Below, one piece after another: positions 10,641-22,348 of a DNA stretch of 64,000 bases. Each line of letters begins with the position of its first letter. Within the stretch, counting starts at the first letter, position 1. The stretch spans positions 40,689 to 104,688 of the forward strand of contig JAACJM010000283.1 in the NCBI GenBank assembly GCA_013368315.1. The letters are read 5' to 3'. The notes under the pieces were generated by a model. That model was not told where the DNA came from, searched no databases, and saw nothing but the letters and a program-made list of their open reading frames with translations. Source of the stretch: Tetrapyrgos nigripes. Lineage: Eukaryota; Basidiomycota; Agaricomycetes; Agaricales; Campanellaceae. The translations under genes were made by a program, and so were the position numbers.

Positions 10641-11263
10641 GGTAATAGGAGTACGATCGTGTAGTCATTGTCGTCTGTCGGGTATTGACAACCTCCACTG
10701 GTAGTGGGAGGTTCGGCAGAGCAGGAGGCGAGAGACATATTTCGCTTGGGATCGGGGTTTGATATCGGGAGCCGTGTCTGAGGAGGTCAAGAATTGAATG
10801 ATGGTCGCTGAGCAGAGCAGGAGTCTTATCAGGGCTTTCCAATGGCAAGGGCCAATGACTCGGAGATAATGCCAGAAGTGCGTGATGTAGAATTTGGATT
10901 TCTCTTTAGGAAGGGGCTGGAGCCATCCGTGTAGTAAGTAGACGAGTAGATTTATTGATTTGCTACTGTAGTCATGAAGGCTTGGCATCTGCATTGACAT
11001 GTTTGACTAATTGATTGAGATGTGAAGGAAGAGAAAGATTTGTGAGGGTGATGCATGGCATACCCAGCCAATTGAATTTCTTTCAATGGAAAGTGAGATG
11101 CAGCAATGAAAGGCAATTTGCATAGTGGATATGGTCTCTTGATGGGATGTACTGAAGGTAGCGCAAGGTAAGGATGATTCAACGATACCGAAGTGGCAGA
11201 ATTTACAAGTTTCATGAACAGGGGGGCCAGAGTTGAGTGGTTATCCATCTCCAACATGGACAA
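10640..11263 (-). pseudogene. Possible exons of an unidentified gene
   Basis: The reverse strand has protein-like stretches in different frames: about 11050-11250 (contains LFMKLVNSATSVSLNHPYLA and IQLAGYAMHHPHKSF) and about 10680-10870 (contains PLPLESPDKTPALLSDHHSI and LSPPALPNLPLPVEVV). Between them another frame reads LNQLVKHVNADAKPS. Frame changes without clear splice sites suggest either a decayed gene or exons I cannot join. I do not recognise the family. Confidence 0.25.
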
Positions 11264-13180
11264 GTCTTTTGAACCTCACCAAGCTGGTTGAAATCAGTTT
11301 GTTAAAGGTCCAGCATGACATCACACCCGTTGATGAGACATGGGTCAGCTCGAGCAGCATACAATGTCCTAGCAAAATCAGGAGTAGAGAACCTACCCAC
11401 AGATTTTCTGAGCACTGCAGTTGCATTTTCCCGGGCCTCTGTGTCGATCTGATCTGTACGATCTAACGAAGACTGCTTAAAGACTTGTCGTTGGTCAAAG
11501 CTCGTCTCCGGGGTCGGAACACAATATTCGAATAAGTATTCCTCGAATGTACAATAACTGAAAAATGAACAATCTGAGTAGATTGCTGAGATATCTGTGA
11601 ACGTAATAGACTGGACTTAATAATCCAGAACCGAGAAGTCTTGGATGAAATACACAGAGTGTGCAAAGTCATACAATATTTAACAGAAAGCTCTGAATCA
11701 AAATGTCTTGATCAGAGAACTCAATGTTGAATAAATCTGTCTTTGGTGTAGATGTTGGGATCACACTTGGTGAGAGAGTAGACGTAAGTGAGAAGTGGTA
11801 CTTCACAGGGGAAGTAGTTACTGGAAGGGAAGTACTTGTTAGGGAACTTGTTTTGGGGAACTTCTTTTTATTTGTACACAAAATTGGGCTACTTATATAC
11901 TCATAGAATAAGTATTTCAAATTACTGTGCAGCTGAGGCACAGTAAAAAGTGGTACAATAAAGAAATAATGACTACGGAGCAGTAACTGCGGCTAAGTAA
12001 CTGTGCGCAAAGTGACTATGCTGCGCAGTGACTGTGGACTGTAGGTAACTCGGTAAATGATGAAATAGAAGTTGGTCTCATGACTGAAATATCCAATAAT
12101 CCTAATAAGTAAAATTATCTCACACTGTGGCAATATGTGTCCAATGTGTAGAAACCACGAAGTGGGTTTACACTCTGGCAAGATGTGGGTGGAGACAAGT
12201 GGGAATGTTGCGCTGCGTCAAACAGAAAATGATCCCACCATAGGTGTGTAGATCTGTACCTATATTTTTCATGAATGTTCCGATATACGATCAGAAAAGA
12301 GTTCTTATTGAACGTAAGTAGAACCAGTACATGTCATATAGAGGTGTCATAGTTAACAGAAGGTTGTCTGCATGCCGTGTAAGGTAGCAGGGTAGTACAT
12401 TTTTCAAGGAGAGAAAGGAGGACTAAGAAGATCAAATATTTATTGGAGTGCGTGAGATAGGTGCTCAAGGATCTGAGTAGAAGGTAGAATAAGCCAGGAG
12501 GATAAGAGAATTTGGACAGACATCTCATCCCCAACCTGTCAGGATGCATGACCAGGTGGGTAAAGAAGGCTATTTTACAATTTAGGGTGTTTTTTGAGGC
12601 AGATTCCAAGAAGGGGGCAGTAGTTGGAGAAGATGTATAGTGATGGCAGGTTAATTCTCAAAGAAAGCTGAGAAAGAAGCTGGTTATCAACTGTTAACTA
12701 GAAAAGTGACTAGAATGCTTGGAAAGCATTGCGAAGTACATGTAGAATGAGAACGTCTATGGGTACAGAAGAGACGTAAAACAAAGTATCGTAGGCCTTC
12801 AGCGAAGGGCAAGAGCACCTCTCACAGTCTAAGCACAGGTAGTGATCGTAAGTGCAATAACTGTAGGAATAAGAGTCGTGCCTGCAGGAACGACGATGGT
12901 GACGACGGGAATGCCACTGAGGTCACGGCATCGACAACAGAGGTGACTGCAGGAATAGCAGAAGGAACTACCAGAACAACGAGCGGGCGTGGAAGGAGTA
13001 GAGGCTGAAAGGAGTGTAGGAGGGTGTACAGGGAATATAGATGAGGTGTTGAGACCGCCTGCAGCAAGAATCCAAGCGCTGTGATTGGATGGAGGTCACG
13101 TTTTTGTGGCTGTGTAACGTGAGAGGAGCGGCAAAAAGTCGACTGCTCAACGTCCTGGACAGCGTAGACCCGAAAGATAA
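11264..13180. other. Intergenic, no gene recognised
   Basis: Only short open frames without family signatures or paired splice signals. No repeats with clear ends were seen. Composition is ordinary for the window. Confidence 0.4.
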
Positions 13181-13711
13181 AGCTAGAGTAGTAGGTTAGA
13201 GTACTTCTTATTTATGTACGTACAACGAATCGAATCACATGCAGAGCCCAAGAGGAGGAAGAAAAAAAGAATCAGATACGCTGAATTATCGATACAGTAT
13301 CCACAAAATTTAGACGAAGATGACAAGACACTTGCAAGAAAAGTAACGGGTACGAGTATGAGTTACAGAACACGAAAAGGAAAAAGAAAGAAAGAGGTGG
13401 AGGTAGAGAAAAAGGAGACGGGATAAAAACGGGATAAGCATGTAATAATACAACTTTTGTTTAACTTCTACTTTGAACAGACAAGACCAAAACTCGTACT
13501 GAAGAAAAGGGAAAGGGGGGGAAGGCGTAGATGCGGAGGAAGGTACCGCGGGGGAAGGTATAGGTACAGGTTACGCCAATAAGTTGAATGCAGGAAGTTG
13601 AATGCAGAGGGGGTAGGTTAACCCGAAAGTACAAGAAGGTAGGGTAGGGTATGTCATCATGATGAAGCTTGAAGCTTAAAATGCAAGTGCAGACGCTGGT
13701 ACCGGTAAAGC

Positions 13712-15243
13712 CTAAGAGGATTCAGACTCGGACTCGGGCTCGGACATGGATGCAGAGGTAGATGTAGATGTAGATGCAGACGTTGCTAGACGTCGTCGTT
13801 TCGGACTACCGGGAGACGTTGTCGTTGCAATCGAGGGGATAGGTATAGAAGTCTGGGCTGTAGTTGTAGAAGGCGAAGTCGAAGTCGAAGTAGCAGAGGT
13901 GGTGGACGGAGAGGTAGAGGCTGACGTTGACTGAGACGTAGAGACAGAAACGAATGCGAATGCAGCGTTGGCAGTATCATCATTATCACCATCTTCCTCT
14001 CATTGACGTTTATGAGACTTAGACTTGGCTTTTACCGGTGACGAAGGAGGCGTAGGTATGAGTGTGGAAGAGGGAGCTTGGGCTTCAGTCTGAGTCTGAG
14101 TTTGAGTATGAGGGGTGGTAGTAGTGGTGGTGGTAGTCGATGAAGTAGTAGCAGCGGTCATATCATTTGTCATCGAGACACTAGCCCCAGTCCCAGCACT
14201 ACCAGACCCGGTTCTTCGTCTTTTCACCATACCAACGTTGCCTTCGCCTTCCCCATGACCAGCGTCCCTGTCATCCTCATCCTTATCTCCAATGCCATCT
14301 TCCGGGCTCTTCCTCCTCCTCTTCAACCCCATCCCCAGCGACAACAGTGTCCCAGTCATTCCTAAACCAGACAGAGACAGAGTACCCGTACGTCCCAACA
14401 TTCCCAACGTTCCAGTCCTCCCCAAACCTCTGCCCAACGTCCCCGTCCCCGTCCCCGTCCTCTCCAAGGCTCTCACCTTCTCATTCCCATTAGCCTCAGC
14501 CTCAGCCCCACTCTTACCCTCACCCTCACACATACCCGATCCGATTCGCTCATGCTCATCAAAGCTAATCAAAGGTTCACTCATACTCATACTCATACCC
14601 ATAACCACATCCATATCGTCTCCATCTCCATCCCCACCCGTCGTACCCTTACCCACGCCACCACAGACACCACCACCAACACCCCCACAAACCCTCCCCC
14701 CCCTCCCCTCCCTCTCAAACATCTTCTGCAAATGCACATAATTCGAAACAATCTGTTTATCATCCATCGCAGCTTCGAGGAGAGAAAAACGTTGATAGGG
14801 ATGAGGGGTTAGCCAGTGCCATTTGGTACCACGGCGAGAGGTGGTGGTACTAGGGCTCGAGGTACTAGGGCTCGAGGTGGTAAGGTTGAGCGAAGAGGAC
14901 TGCATCTGGGTCTGGGTCTGAGTCTGTGCCTCGAGATGATTCCTCAAAATATAATACTTTGGTATCGCATATCTCGTTCTGAAGAGGGTCATGTGGGTGT
15001 GTGTTTGTGTTTCTTCAGCTTCATCTTCTTCGCCTTTATCTTCGTCTTCACCTTCGCCTTCACCCTCATCTGCGTCTTCATCTGCACCATTAACCGTCCC
15101 ATCACGATCCAGAACCCTCAGCCCCCTCGAACTCCCCACCCCAACAGCATCCAAAACATCTGACCAAGTCGTTCCAGTGGCGGTCCAGTTCCAGTTGGGG
15201 GGAATCGTCATCGTTATCGTTGTCTCTTTCTCCTCTTGGTTTT

Positions 15244-15285
<42 letters not shown>

Positions 15286-16858
15286 AGTCACCACTGGGAA
15301 CAACCCCAACCCCCTCAAATACCCCCCCAACGCAACTCTATCGATATCCAACCACCTTTCTTCGATCTCGGATGAAGAGATGAATTGGAGGGAGAGGAGA
15401 CGGGAGGTGAGGGCGCCTGGGAGGGGGGTTAGGTGGGGGGGGATTGAGACGACAATTGGGACGGGGTAGAGTTACGAGAAGATGGAGTTGTAGTCGTAGT
15501 CGTAGTAGACGCAGACGTAGGCGTTGAAGAAGATGAAGACGGAGTTGTAGACGCAGACGTAGGCGTGGAAGAAGATGAAGACGAAGTTGTAGTCGTAGAC
15601 GTAGATAGAGTTGGCTGAGAAGCTGTAGTCGTAGTTGTCGTAGTTGTAGACGCAGACTCCGAAGAAGACGTAGACTCTGGAGAACCCTCAGCCTCATCGT
15701 CCAAGTTAAACGTCTGATTCTCCGTATCCATTCGCCTTGACGTTGATGTTGACGCTTCCCCTTCCCCTTCCACACCCTCTATAATCGAAGGCATCACCCC
15801 AACCCCAGGACCAGATACCATCTCAATAGGCATTGTATCTACCCTCTTCAACCCACTTCCCCTTCCCTCTCTTCCCTCATTCTCTGCCCTTTCTCTTCCG
15901 CACACTGACGATCCCCCTCCACCTCCTCACCCTCTCCTTCTACCCCTCCACACTCTCACTAGTCCCCCTGGATAGATAATACTCGTATGTTGCGAGAGAG
16001 GTGTATGGGTCGAAGATTGTTGGGGCTGGTCTAAAGTTCAGGGTAGGCATAGGCGTTACTTGTTTCGCTTTGGGATTGGGATTGAGATACGCAAAATCCC
16101 TCACCCCAACCCCCCACCTATCCAACTCTTCCCTAGCTTCGATCAGGTTGTCCCAGTTTATCGGGGGAATGTCGATTTCGGTAGGGACGAGTGAGGTGTT
16201 TGAGGCGAGAGAGGTGGTGGACCAGGAACGTTGTACGTGATTATGGTTGCTAGTGCTAGTGCTGGTCGACGTCGAGTCTGGATCAGCAACGTCATTTCTC
16301 CAGGCAGAAATGTCATCCGAGTGCATAGGCGTAAGCACCAACATGGTCACATCACCATTAGGATCAATAACTATACCCTTTGGTGGTGGACCGTCCAAGT
16401 GGGGGTTATACGTTGTTGAGTCAAAGCCGTGTTGGGGAGAGTGGAGGTCTGAGGAGGGTGTTGCGAGGGAGAGGGCCTGTAAGAGGAAGATTGATTAGTT
16501 GAAGCAAAGGAGAGTGAAAGCGAAGAACGAAAGCGTGAAAGAAAGACACCCACCTTCTTAACCTGACACTCTCTATCCTCCCCGTCAAAATTAATCTTCT
16601 CTCTCATAGACTCTTCTACGCAGGGTCTTTTCTTTGGAAGTTGGGAGAAACCGAAGCCGCCCTCAGAAGTCACAGAGGAAGAAGGGAAGGAATGGACGCG
16701 TTTAGATCCAGTGACACCTAAAAAGCAATTCCGAGCAACGTTAGATTAGTCTAGTCGCGACTGGGACTAGTTTGACTCACAAGTAGAAGCAGCTAGCCTC
16801 ACTCGCTCTCAGACACCCTCGCCTGCATCTCTCTTTCCACTCTCTCCATAACCATGGG
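13712..16858 (-). pseudogene. Low-complexity multi-exon protein, copy 1 (broken)
   Basis: Reverse-strand relative of the 42572-45853 gene. Conserved blocks survive: DGPPPKGIVIDPNGD and LTPMHSDDIS (from 16398), FDPYTSLATYEYYLSRG (about 15975), WTATGTTWSDVLDAVGVGSS (about 15170) and KWHWLTPHPYQRFSLLEAAM (about 14800). Lesions seen: a 5' deletion removing the original first ~50 codons, loss of frame at the end of exon 1, a TAG at 15940-15942, a frame change in the poly-G tract near 15430, disruption in a (TCGGTC)n tract near 15240-15290, and a TGA at 14000-14002. Past that TGA the frame stays open for about 95 more codons to 13712, including SPGSPKRRRLATS, and is conserved in copy 2. Function unknown. 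Confidence 0.75.
15240..15290. repeat. TCGGTC hexanucleotide tract
   Basis: About seven GGTCTC-type hexamers in tandem on the plus strand lie inside low-complexity gene copy 1 and encode alternating Glu-Thr on the reverse strand. Copy 2 has only about two units at the same place (about 26030-26047), so the tract is length-variable between sister copies. Confidence 0.7.
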
Positions 16859-17137
16859 TGTCGCTTGTCGCCGCCCTCGTCGGTGTCGTCGTCGGTGTCG
16901 GTGTCGCCGTGGTCGGGAACGAGTAATAAGTCGGGTAAAGGTAAGGTACGTGATGTGAAAAAAGGCAGGCGATTCCTTTTTGGGATGACATCATGGATTA
17001 CTTCCGGAGATCGTTGGCTTGTGATTGGCGCCGAGGTCCGAAATGAGTCATTGGCCTCGGGATTGTGTAGATGCTCCGGAGTTGCTCGACGGTGGTCTTC
17101 CCCCTTCACTGTTCCCTGCCAAAATGTAATTCCAGTC

Positions 17138-17177
17138 CACCAGCATGGCGCAGTGGGCCCATAACCCCGAGGTCACT
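17138..17177 (+). pseudogene. tRNA-iMet relic, unit 1 (5' half with deletion)
   Basis: CAGCATGGCGCAGTG followed by GGGCCCATAACCCCGAGGTC matches the 5' half and anticodon arm of the initiator tRNA relics at 46464 and 62092. The D-arm 3' side (about 9 bp) is deleted and no T-arm follows. Non-functional. Confidence 0.65.
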
Positions 17178-17688
17178 GCTAATCTACCTGAGGAGTTGGA
17201 GCACAAGTTTTTTTTTTCCTTTCTTTCCGTTATTTCTCTCTACATATGTCGTAAACCTAGTAGTTTCAAGTGCCTGGCCTTTCCGACTTGTTGGGTTGTA
17301 CATAGACAAGCTCATGTAGACCTCGACACGGCTGAATAGAGTCTCAAATCAAAACCACAGATACATACATAGATAGACAGACAGATAGAGATACGCGGGG
17401 TGTATGTGTGGTCCTTCCTGCATCACGAATATGCCGAGTGATGTTGAAGTTGCAAAAATTTTCATTCACTCTATCGTTACCTATATGCATCATTGCCATT
17501 TACCTATCTCTTTGTTCATAAACCATCACGACGTTGAGAACGTTCCCTCCGAGTACATACTCAGTCCTGCATGTAAAGATTTTCGTGTCCAAGGTCTCCG
17601 AGCGAGAAGGAAACTATGTAGGAACGCTCAGTGCGGCGGGGCTCAGCGTGGCCTGAAAAGGCCTCACTGTAATGATTACTTATGAGCC

Positions 17689-17805
17689 TTAGGGTACAGC
17701 CTCGACAATCTTGGTACCAGTACCATACGTAACGGTACTGCTACCGTTGTTTTCGGCGTTCAAGGCTAAGTTGGCTTCAAAACCTGAATCTAAGCTCTGT
17801 TTCAT
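17689..17805 (-). pseudogene. MKQS-type short peptide frame, unit 1
   Basis: The reverse strand starts MKQS and reads LALNAENNGSSTVTYGTGTK, then EAVP and a TAA. The block is repeated in unit 2 (about 28460-28596, where the TAA is CAA and the frame runs on) and in the fourth copy (about 63060-63172, with a deletion). It could be the last exon of an unidentified secreted protein. Conservation may simply reflect recent duplication. Confidence 0.3.
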
Positions 17806-18225
17806 GATGTAGCCTCTACACGTCCAAGGCGAGAGCAATTGCAATGATATATATAGGTTATCTGCGAACGACTATCGCAGACTCGCACATACATACTTGG
17901 TGAACGCCCATCATTGCTATTGCTTTGATTCGCCGGTGTCCCTAGCAGACGATCCACGGATGTACGTATACGGAAAGCCATGCGAAAATTGCTCAGCAAC
18001 GAAATTTGCCATTTCTGGCACAATTCCCTATGTTGCACAGGCATGCGGCCGTGCGCCATCATGCATCCAATGCCATGTGCAGTGAATAAGGGAAAGTCAA
18101 CCAATCCAATCACTCGCGGGGGTCTCGGGTTCAGCACAAAGTGAGTATACTTCATTCTTTCGTATCGTTTAACCAACTTCAATCCGAATCGTGCGCCACG
18201 CATTTATTTGCCCAAAGATTGGTTC

Positions 18226-18231
18226 TATAAA
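18226..18231 (+). promoter_or_regulatory. Orphan cupredoxin-type promoter, unit 1
   Basis: TATAAA is followed by a pyrimidine-rich leader and the sequence TCTAATCAACTTGAACCG, as upstream of the cupredoxin-like gene at 63730. Here the coding region is lost after about the first six codons (ATG at 18352, MRSSLLRSS) and replaced by receptor 3' flanking DNA. Confidence 0.5.
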
Positions 18232-18334
18232 GGAGTACTTTCTATAGAGGAGTACTACTCCGACTCGTTGGATTCCTCACCTTCTTTTGTCCCTTCCCGT
18301 CCCTCCCTTTCATTGTCAGATTAAATTCTTCTAA

Positions 18335-18592
18335 TCAACTTGAACCGATGCAATGCGCTCCAGTCTTCTGCGCTCTTCCATTTGGTGTCCGCAAGAGATG
18401 GACCATCACATTTGGTGTACAGTGGTTCACACCATTCACAGCATGAGGTGTGAATACCAGCCTATACAAAGTTCCTTGATTCAATGTAGAAAGTGGTTGA
18501 TTGGCTGGTGGGGTAGATGTTTGATTTTTAGTCAGAAGGATACAAATTCTGCCAAAGTTTGGTGTGATTACATTGAGGGAGTGGAGTAGCAT
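18335..18592 (-). CDS. Possible small gene downstream of receptor 1
   Basis: The 85-codon reverse frame contains LYRLVFTPHAVNGVN and VMVHLLRTPNGRAQKTG. The same amino-acid string is kept in unit 2 (about 29120-29335) despite a 21-bp in-frame length difference, although unit 2 has an internal TAA. It may be a short gene or a downstream exon. I do not recognise it. Confidence 0.25.
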   Translation of the reverse strand: MLLHSLNVITPNFGRICILLTKNQTSTPPANQPLSTLNQGTLYRLVFTPHAVNGVNHCTPNVMVHLLRTPNGRAQKTGAHCIGSS

Positions 18593-18835
18593 TACTGTCT
18601 TAAAGAACTGTCAGTCATTCGATATCAATACTTACAGTGACCAGGATATGTACCAGCTGCTGAATTAGCAAGTAGTACATGGCACTATGCACAATGATTT
18701 TGGGTATTTCAGAGTTAAAGATAAATGGGGGCAGATTTACAAATCATTTTCATTGATGTTGCTCAGTGTATATATATATTTTACATTGTTCCGCCAGGAC
18801 AAACATAATTTTCAAAATCAGTGTTAAATTTGAGG

Positions 18836-21800
18836 TTAGGCATTTCCTGATGCCATGGATTTTGCCAGCTCATCATTAACCCGCTGAAGGCAGCTTTCAC
18901 AAATAGCAACTTCTTGTGGCACTTGAATGGCTTCAAAAAGTTCCTTTGCTTCTTCAAATTTTGCTTTGGCAGGAAAGAGGTACCCTTTGCCATGATCAAT
19001 TCTCCCAAGACTATGCAAGCATTGAGCTGCTCCCAGCCTGGATCCAACCCCCTCAAATTGCTCTTTGGCTTGCTCAAGCATGACCTTTGCATCTTCATAT
19101 TGCCTTTGCACCCTGCACATATCCCCCAGGCTTTGCAAGCATTGAGCTGTTCCCAACCTGTCACCAACCCCCTCAAATTGCTCTGTGGCTTGCTCAAGCA
19201 TGACCTTTGCATCCTCATATTGATCTAGCATGCTACATATATCCCCCAGGCTTTGTAAGCATTGAGCTGCTCCCAGCCTGTCACCAACCCCCTCAAATTG
19301 CTCTTTGGCTTCCTCAAGCATGACCTTTGCATCTTCATATTGGCTTAGCATCATGCATATATTCCCCAGGCTTCGCAAGCATTGAGCTGCTCCCACCCTG
19401 GATCCAACCCCCTCAAATTGCTCTTTAGCTTGCTCAAGCATGACATTTGCATCCTCATATTGATCTAGCATACTGCATATATCTCCCAGGCTTTGCAAGC
19501 ATTGAGCTGCTCCCAGCCTGGATCCAACCCCCTCAAATTGCTCTTTGGCTTGCTCAAGCATGACCTTTGCATCTTCATATTGGCTCATCATCCTGCATAT
19601 ATCCCCCAGGTTTTGCAAGCATTGAGCTGCTCCCAGCCTGGATCCAACCCCCTCAAATTGCTCTTTGGCTTGCTCAAGCATGACCTTTGCATCCTCATAT
19701 TGATCTAGCATGCTACATATATCCCCCAGGCTTTGTAAGCATTGAGCTGCTCCCAGCCTGGATCCAACCCCCTCAAATTGCTCTTTGGCTTGCTCAAGCA
19801 TGACCTTTGCATCTGAATATTGATCTAGCATAGTGCATATATTCCCCAGGCTTTGCAAGGATCGAGCAACACCTCTCATATCTCCAATTTTTTCATATAG
19901 ATCCTTAGACTGTTGTACCTTCTGCTTGGATTGTGTATATCTTTCCTGATGATAAAGGCTGTCTCCTAATCTTTGATAGCATTCTGCTTGTATCTGTTCA
20001 ATGGTGTTATTCCTAGATATACTGCCACTGCTTGTAACCACTTTCATGTCACTTGTGTCCTGATTTATCTCATCCTTATATAGCTCCTCCACATCATGAA
20101 TTATATCTATAGCCTTCTCATATTCTCCCATGAACCTCAACATATATTCTTGCATGAACATCACTTCAGTTTGATCACTCAAATTCAGCTGTGACTTCCA
20201 TCTCAAATATTTCACAACCAATGGCACAAGCCCTGAAAAGTATTCTGAATAATTATACAATTGCTCTAACGCATTTATATGTGATCTTTGAAATGACCTC
20301 TTGATCTGTATTTCCAAAATTTTATAAATATTTCCAATATGCAGTCTAAGCTGACCATCTTCTTCACTGGGATTTTGAGGTAAATTGTCTATGAATGACT
20401 CATAAAATACCCAGACTTGATTTTCAACATTGTCTCTTTCCTGAAAGCTCTTCATAATGTATTCCCCAATTGGTGTCAATATTTTGAGTCCCTTGTCTCC
20501 TGTTTCATAAATAAGGCATGCCTTCTTCAAGATAAGAGCCTGTGTTGTTGTATCACCAAAATGCATGGTTGCATCAGGAAGCATTTTGGGCAAGTTTTCC
20601 AACCAATCTGGGATACCACTTGGTAGTAAAGCAACAAGCCTCAAGACATCTTCTCCAGTGGGGGAAAGCTTTTCTCTGACAATGTTGAGTGTCAACTTAA
20701 TTGAGACTTCAATACTTGTAAGCCTGTTCTCCTGCTCTCCCAGCCCAAATGTCTTCAGCACTGCTGTCTTCTGGTGATTCCACCTTTCCATTATGTTCTT
20801 CAAAGGCCATTCTCTGGCAAGCTGTGCCATGAGCATAATAGCCAAGGGCATACCATCCATCTGAATTAACAACTTTTCCAAAATTGGATCCTCCTTCTCA
20901 ATTGTAAGGTCTCCATCAGAACAGAAAGAACAGAAAGCTTCCTTGGCTGCACCAAGCTCAAGGGGAGGCAATCCAGATCCTCCTCCAAGTTTATGCCATT
21001 TAATTTGTCCAGGCCCTTCAGTTCCTCTCATAGTGACAATAACTGAGACTGACTTGCATCTGCAGATCATTTCAATTAAGTTCTTGACTTCAGTCTGGCC
21101 TTTGCTACCCCAAGGTGTCTCAAAATTATCCAGAACCAGCAAGAGGTGTTGGCCACCTCTGAGATAGTCCAGCAACAATTTGAAGGAATCTTTTCCTTGT
21201 GTCACTTGCAGTCCAATGGCCTGCACCAATCCCTGAATAAGGATTGTTGCATCTGGAAGCATTTCACAAGGGATGAAATAGCATCTCTCTTCAAATTTCT
21301 CTTTGACCAATGGATTTTCCATGATGTGCAAGGCAACAGATGTTTTGCCTATTCCTCCAGCACCAAGAATAGCGACATGGACCTGTTTGGTTTCACACAA
21401 GATATTGACTGCTTCTTCCATGAGGTGGGATCTTCCAGTGAATACATCTGGAACTTGAGGTGTTTGAAGAAGCAGATCACTGAAATTATGAAATTAGATA
21501 AAATAGCCAAACATAGTAGCATTGTACATACTCTGCTGTGATTTCCTGAAGGGAAACAGTTGTCAGACAATGAATTTTGGTGGGAAAATGACATTTACCT
21601 TTGGTTTGTTCTTGGGAAAATCTGCAAACGGTCTGTGTTAGAACTCCAATTACATGGAAAAGAGAGTACTCACTGGTAATGTAGTTATAATTTGCGTCTC
21701 GCGCAATATTAGTGATAGTTGAGCCCGTAAAACTCATGTGATGAGCTCCAGCGAAGGGACCAGTTTGATTAGGACCATTGTCAATTGTTTCCACATCTGG

Positions 21801-21983
21801 AACTTTTTTCGATTTCTCTTTCCTTTTATTTGTTTTTCACTCATCAAAAAGATCCCTCAAGTCTTGGTTCCAACTCACCTCGAAAAAACTTTGCGTAGGC
21901 GTGACGTTGCTGCTTTCATCACAAAGTGTTGGAAAGTGTCTCAACCATGTGATCAGAACTTGAACAGTTGCGCTTGAAGCCAT
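18836..21983 (-). CDS. NB-ARC/TPR NOD-like receptor, copy 1
   Basis: A fungal NLR: a signalling NTPase with a repeat sensor domain, a class linked to non-self recognition and programmed cell death. The main exon (18836-21479) encodes VPDVFTGRSHLMEEAV, a P-loop GAGGIGKTS, Walker B HLLLVLDNF, a sensor VTMRGT and GMPLAI (GLPL-type). A helical linker and about nine TPR units of 40 residues follow, seven of them nearly identical (LEQAKEQFEGVG). Upstream small exons join in phase: 21532-21545, 21599-21621 and 21674-~21800 (GSTITNIARDANYNY, a segment I recall before the NTPase in mushroom NLRs). A probable first exon (21879-21983, MASSATVQVLITWLRHF) is supported by an in-frame 6-bp indel versus unit 2, but its splice phase is unresolved. 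Residue 1 of the 21794 frame is Val where unit 2 has Met. Confidence 0.85.
18905..19860 (-). repeat. 120-bp TPR-encoding tandem repeats, copy 1
   Basis: Seven near-identical 120-bp units begin at 19021, 19141, 19261, 19381, 19501, 19621 and 19741, with diverged units at both ends. Differences cluster at a few codons: the DIC[S/R/M]M[L/M][D/S]Q stretch and G[S/D]R. Between-unit identity is much higher than in typical TPR arrays. Unit 2 has eight such units. Confidence 0.9.
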
Positions 21984-22348
21984 CATTTCAAAATGATGGC
22001 TTCCTACAATTGATGAACCAATCAAGACTCAAGGAGATCTCTATTGGGTGTACAGCACACCTGGATCAACGACGTGACGGCGGCGCCACGGTGTTACTAT
22101 ATACGAACCATGAACAGTGCGGGTTACTGTTACATATACATGGTTCTTCACTCATCCTCTACTCAATATTGAGGCTAAGTAGTCCCCGTACAACTATTTG
22201 AATTGCCCTTGAAACTCTCCCCATCGCCTCCAAGCCGTCTCTATACGCATCACAAAAAGTACACCCCTTTGCAACCTGATTATAATGATTATACTCGGAG
22301 GGTTTGATTATATGCTGATTACAGTAAGATTATGAGGAGGGGTCAGAT
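21980..22348. other. Receptor 1 upstream region
   Basis: Upstream of the receptor first exon. Homologous to 32820-33040 and 33677-33800 of unit 2, but lacking about 640 bp present there between ACAACTATT and TGAATTGCCC (junction near 22199). No gene of its own. Confidence 0.5.

Noticed and set aside
15338..15775. Leu/Arg-rich 145-codon reverse frame
   Set aside because: Out-of-frame reading of the Thr-codon repeats in low-complexity gene copy 1; the family frame is a different one.
19493..19708. Plus-strand frames such as MQALSCSQPGSNPLKLLFGL
   Set aside because: Antisense shadows of the 120-bp TPR repeats; they recur at every repeat unit.
19021..19860. Regular 120-bp repeats considered as a CRISPR-like array
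   Set aside because: Units are contiguous and coding with no spacers, in a eukaryotic receptor gene.
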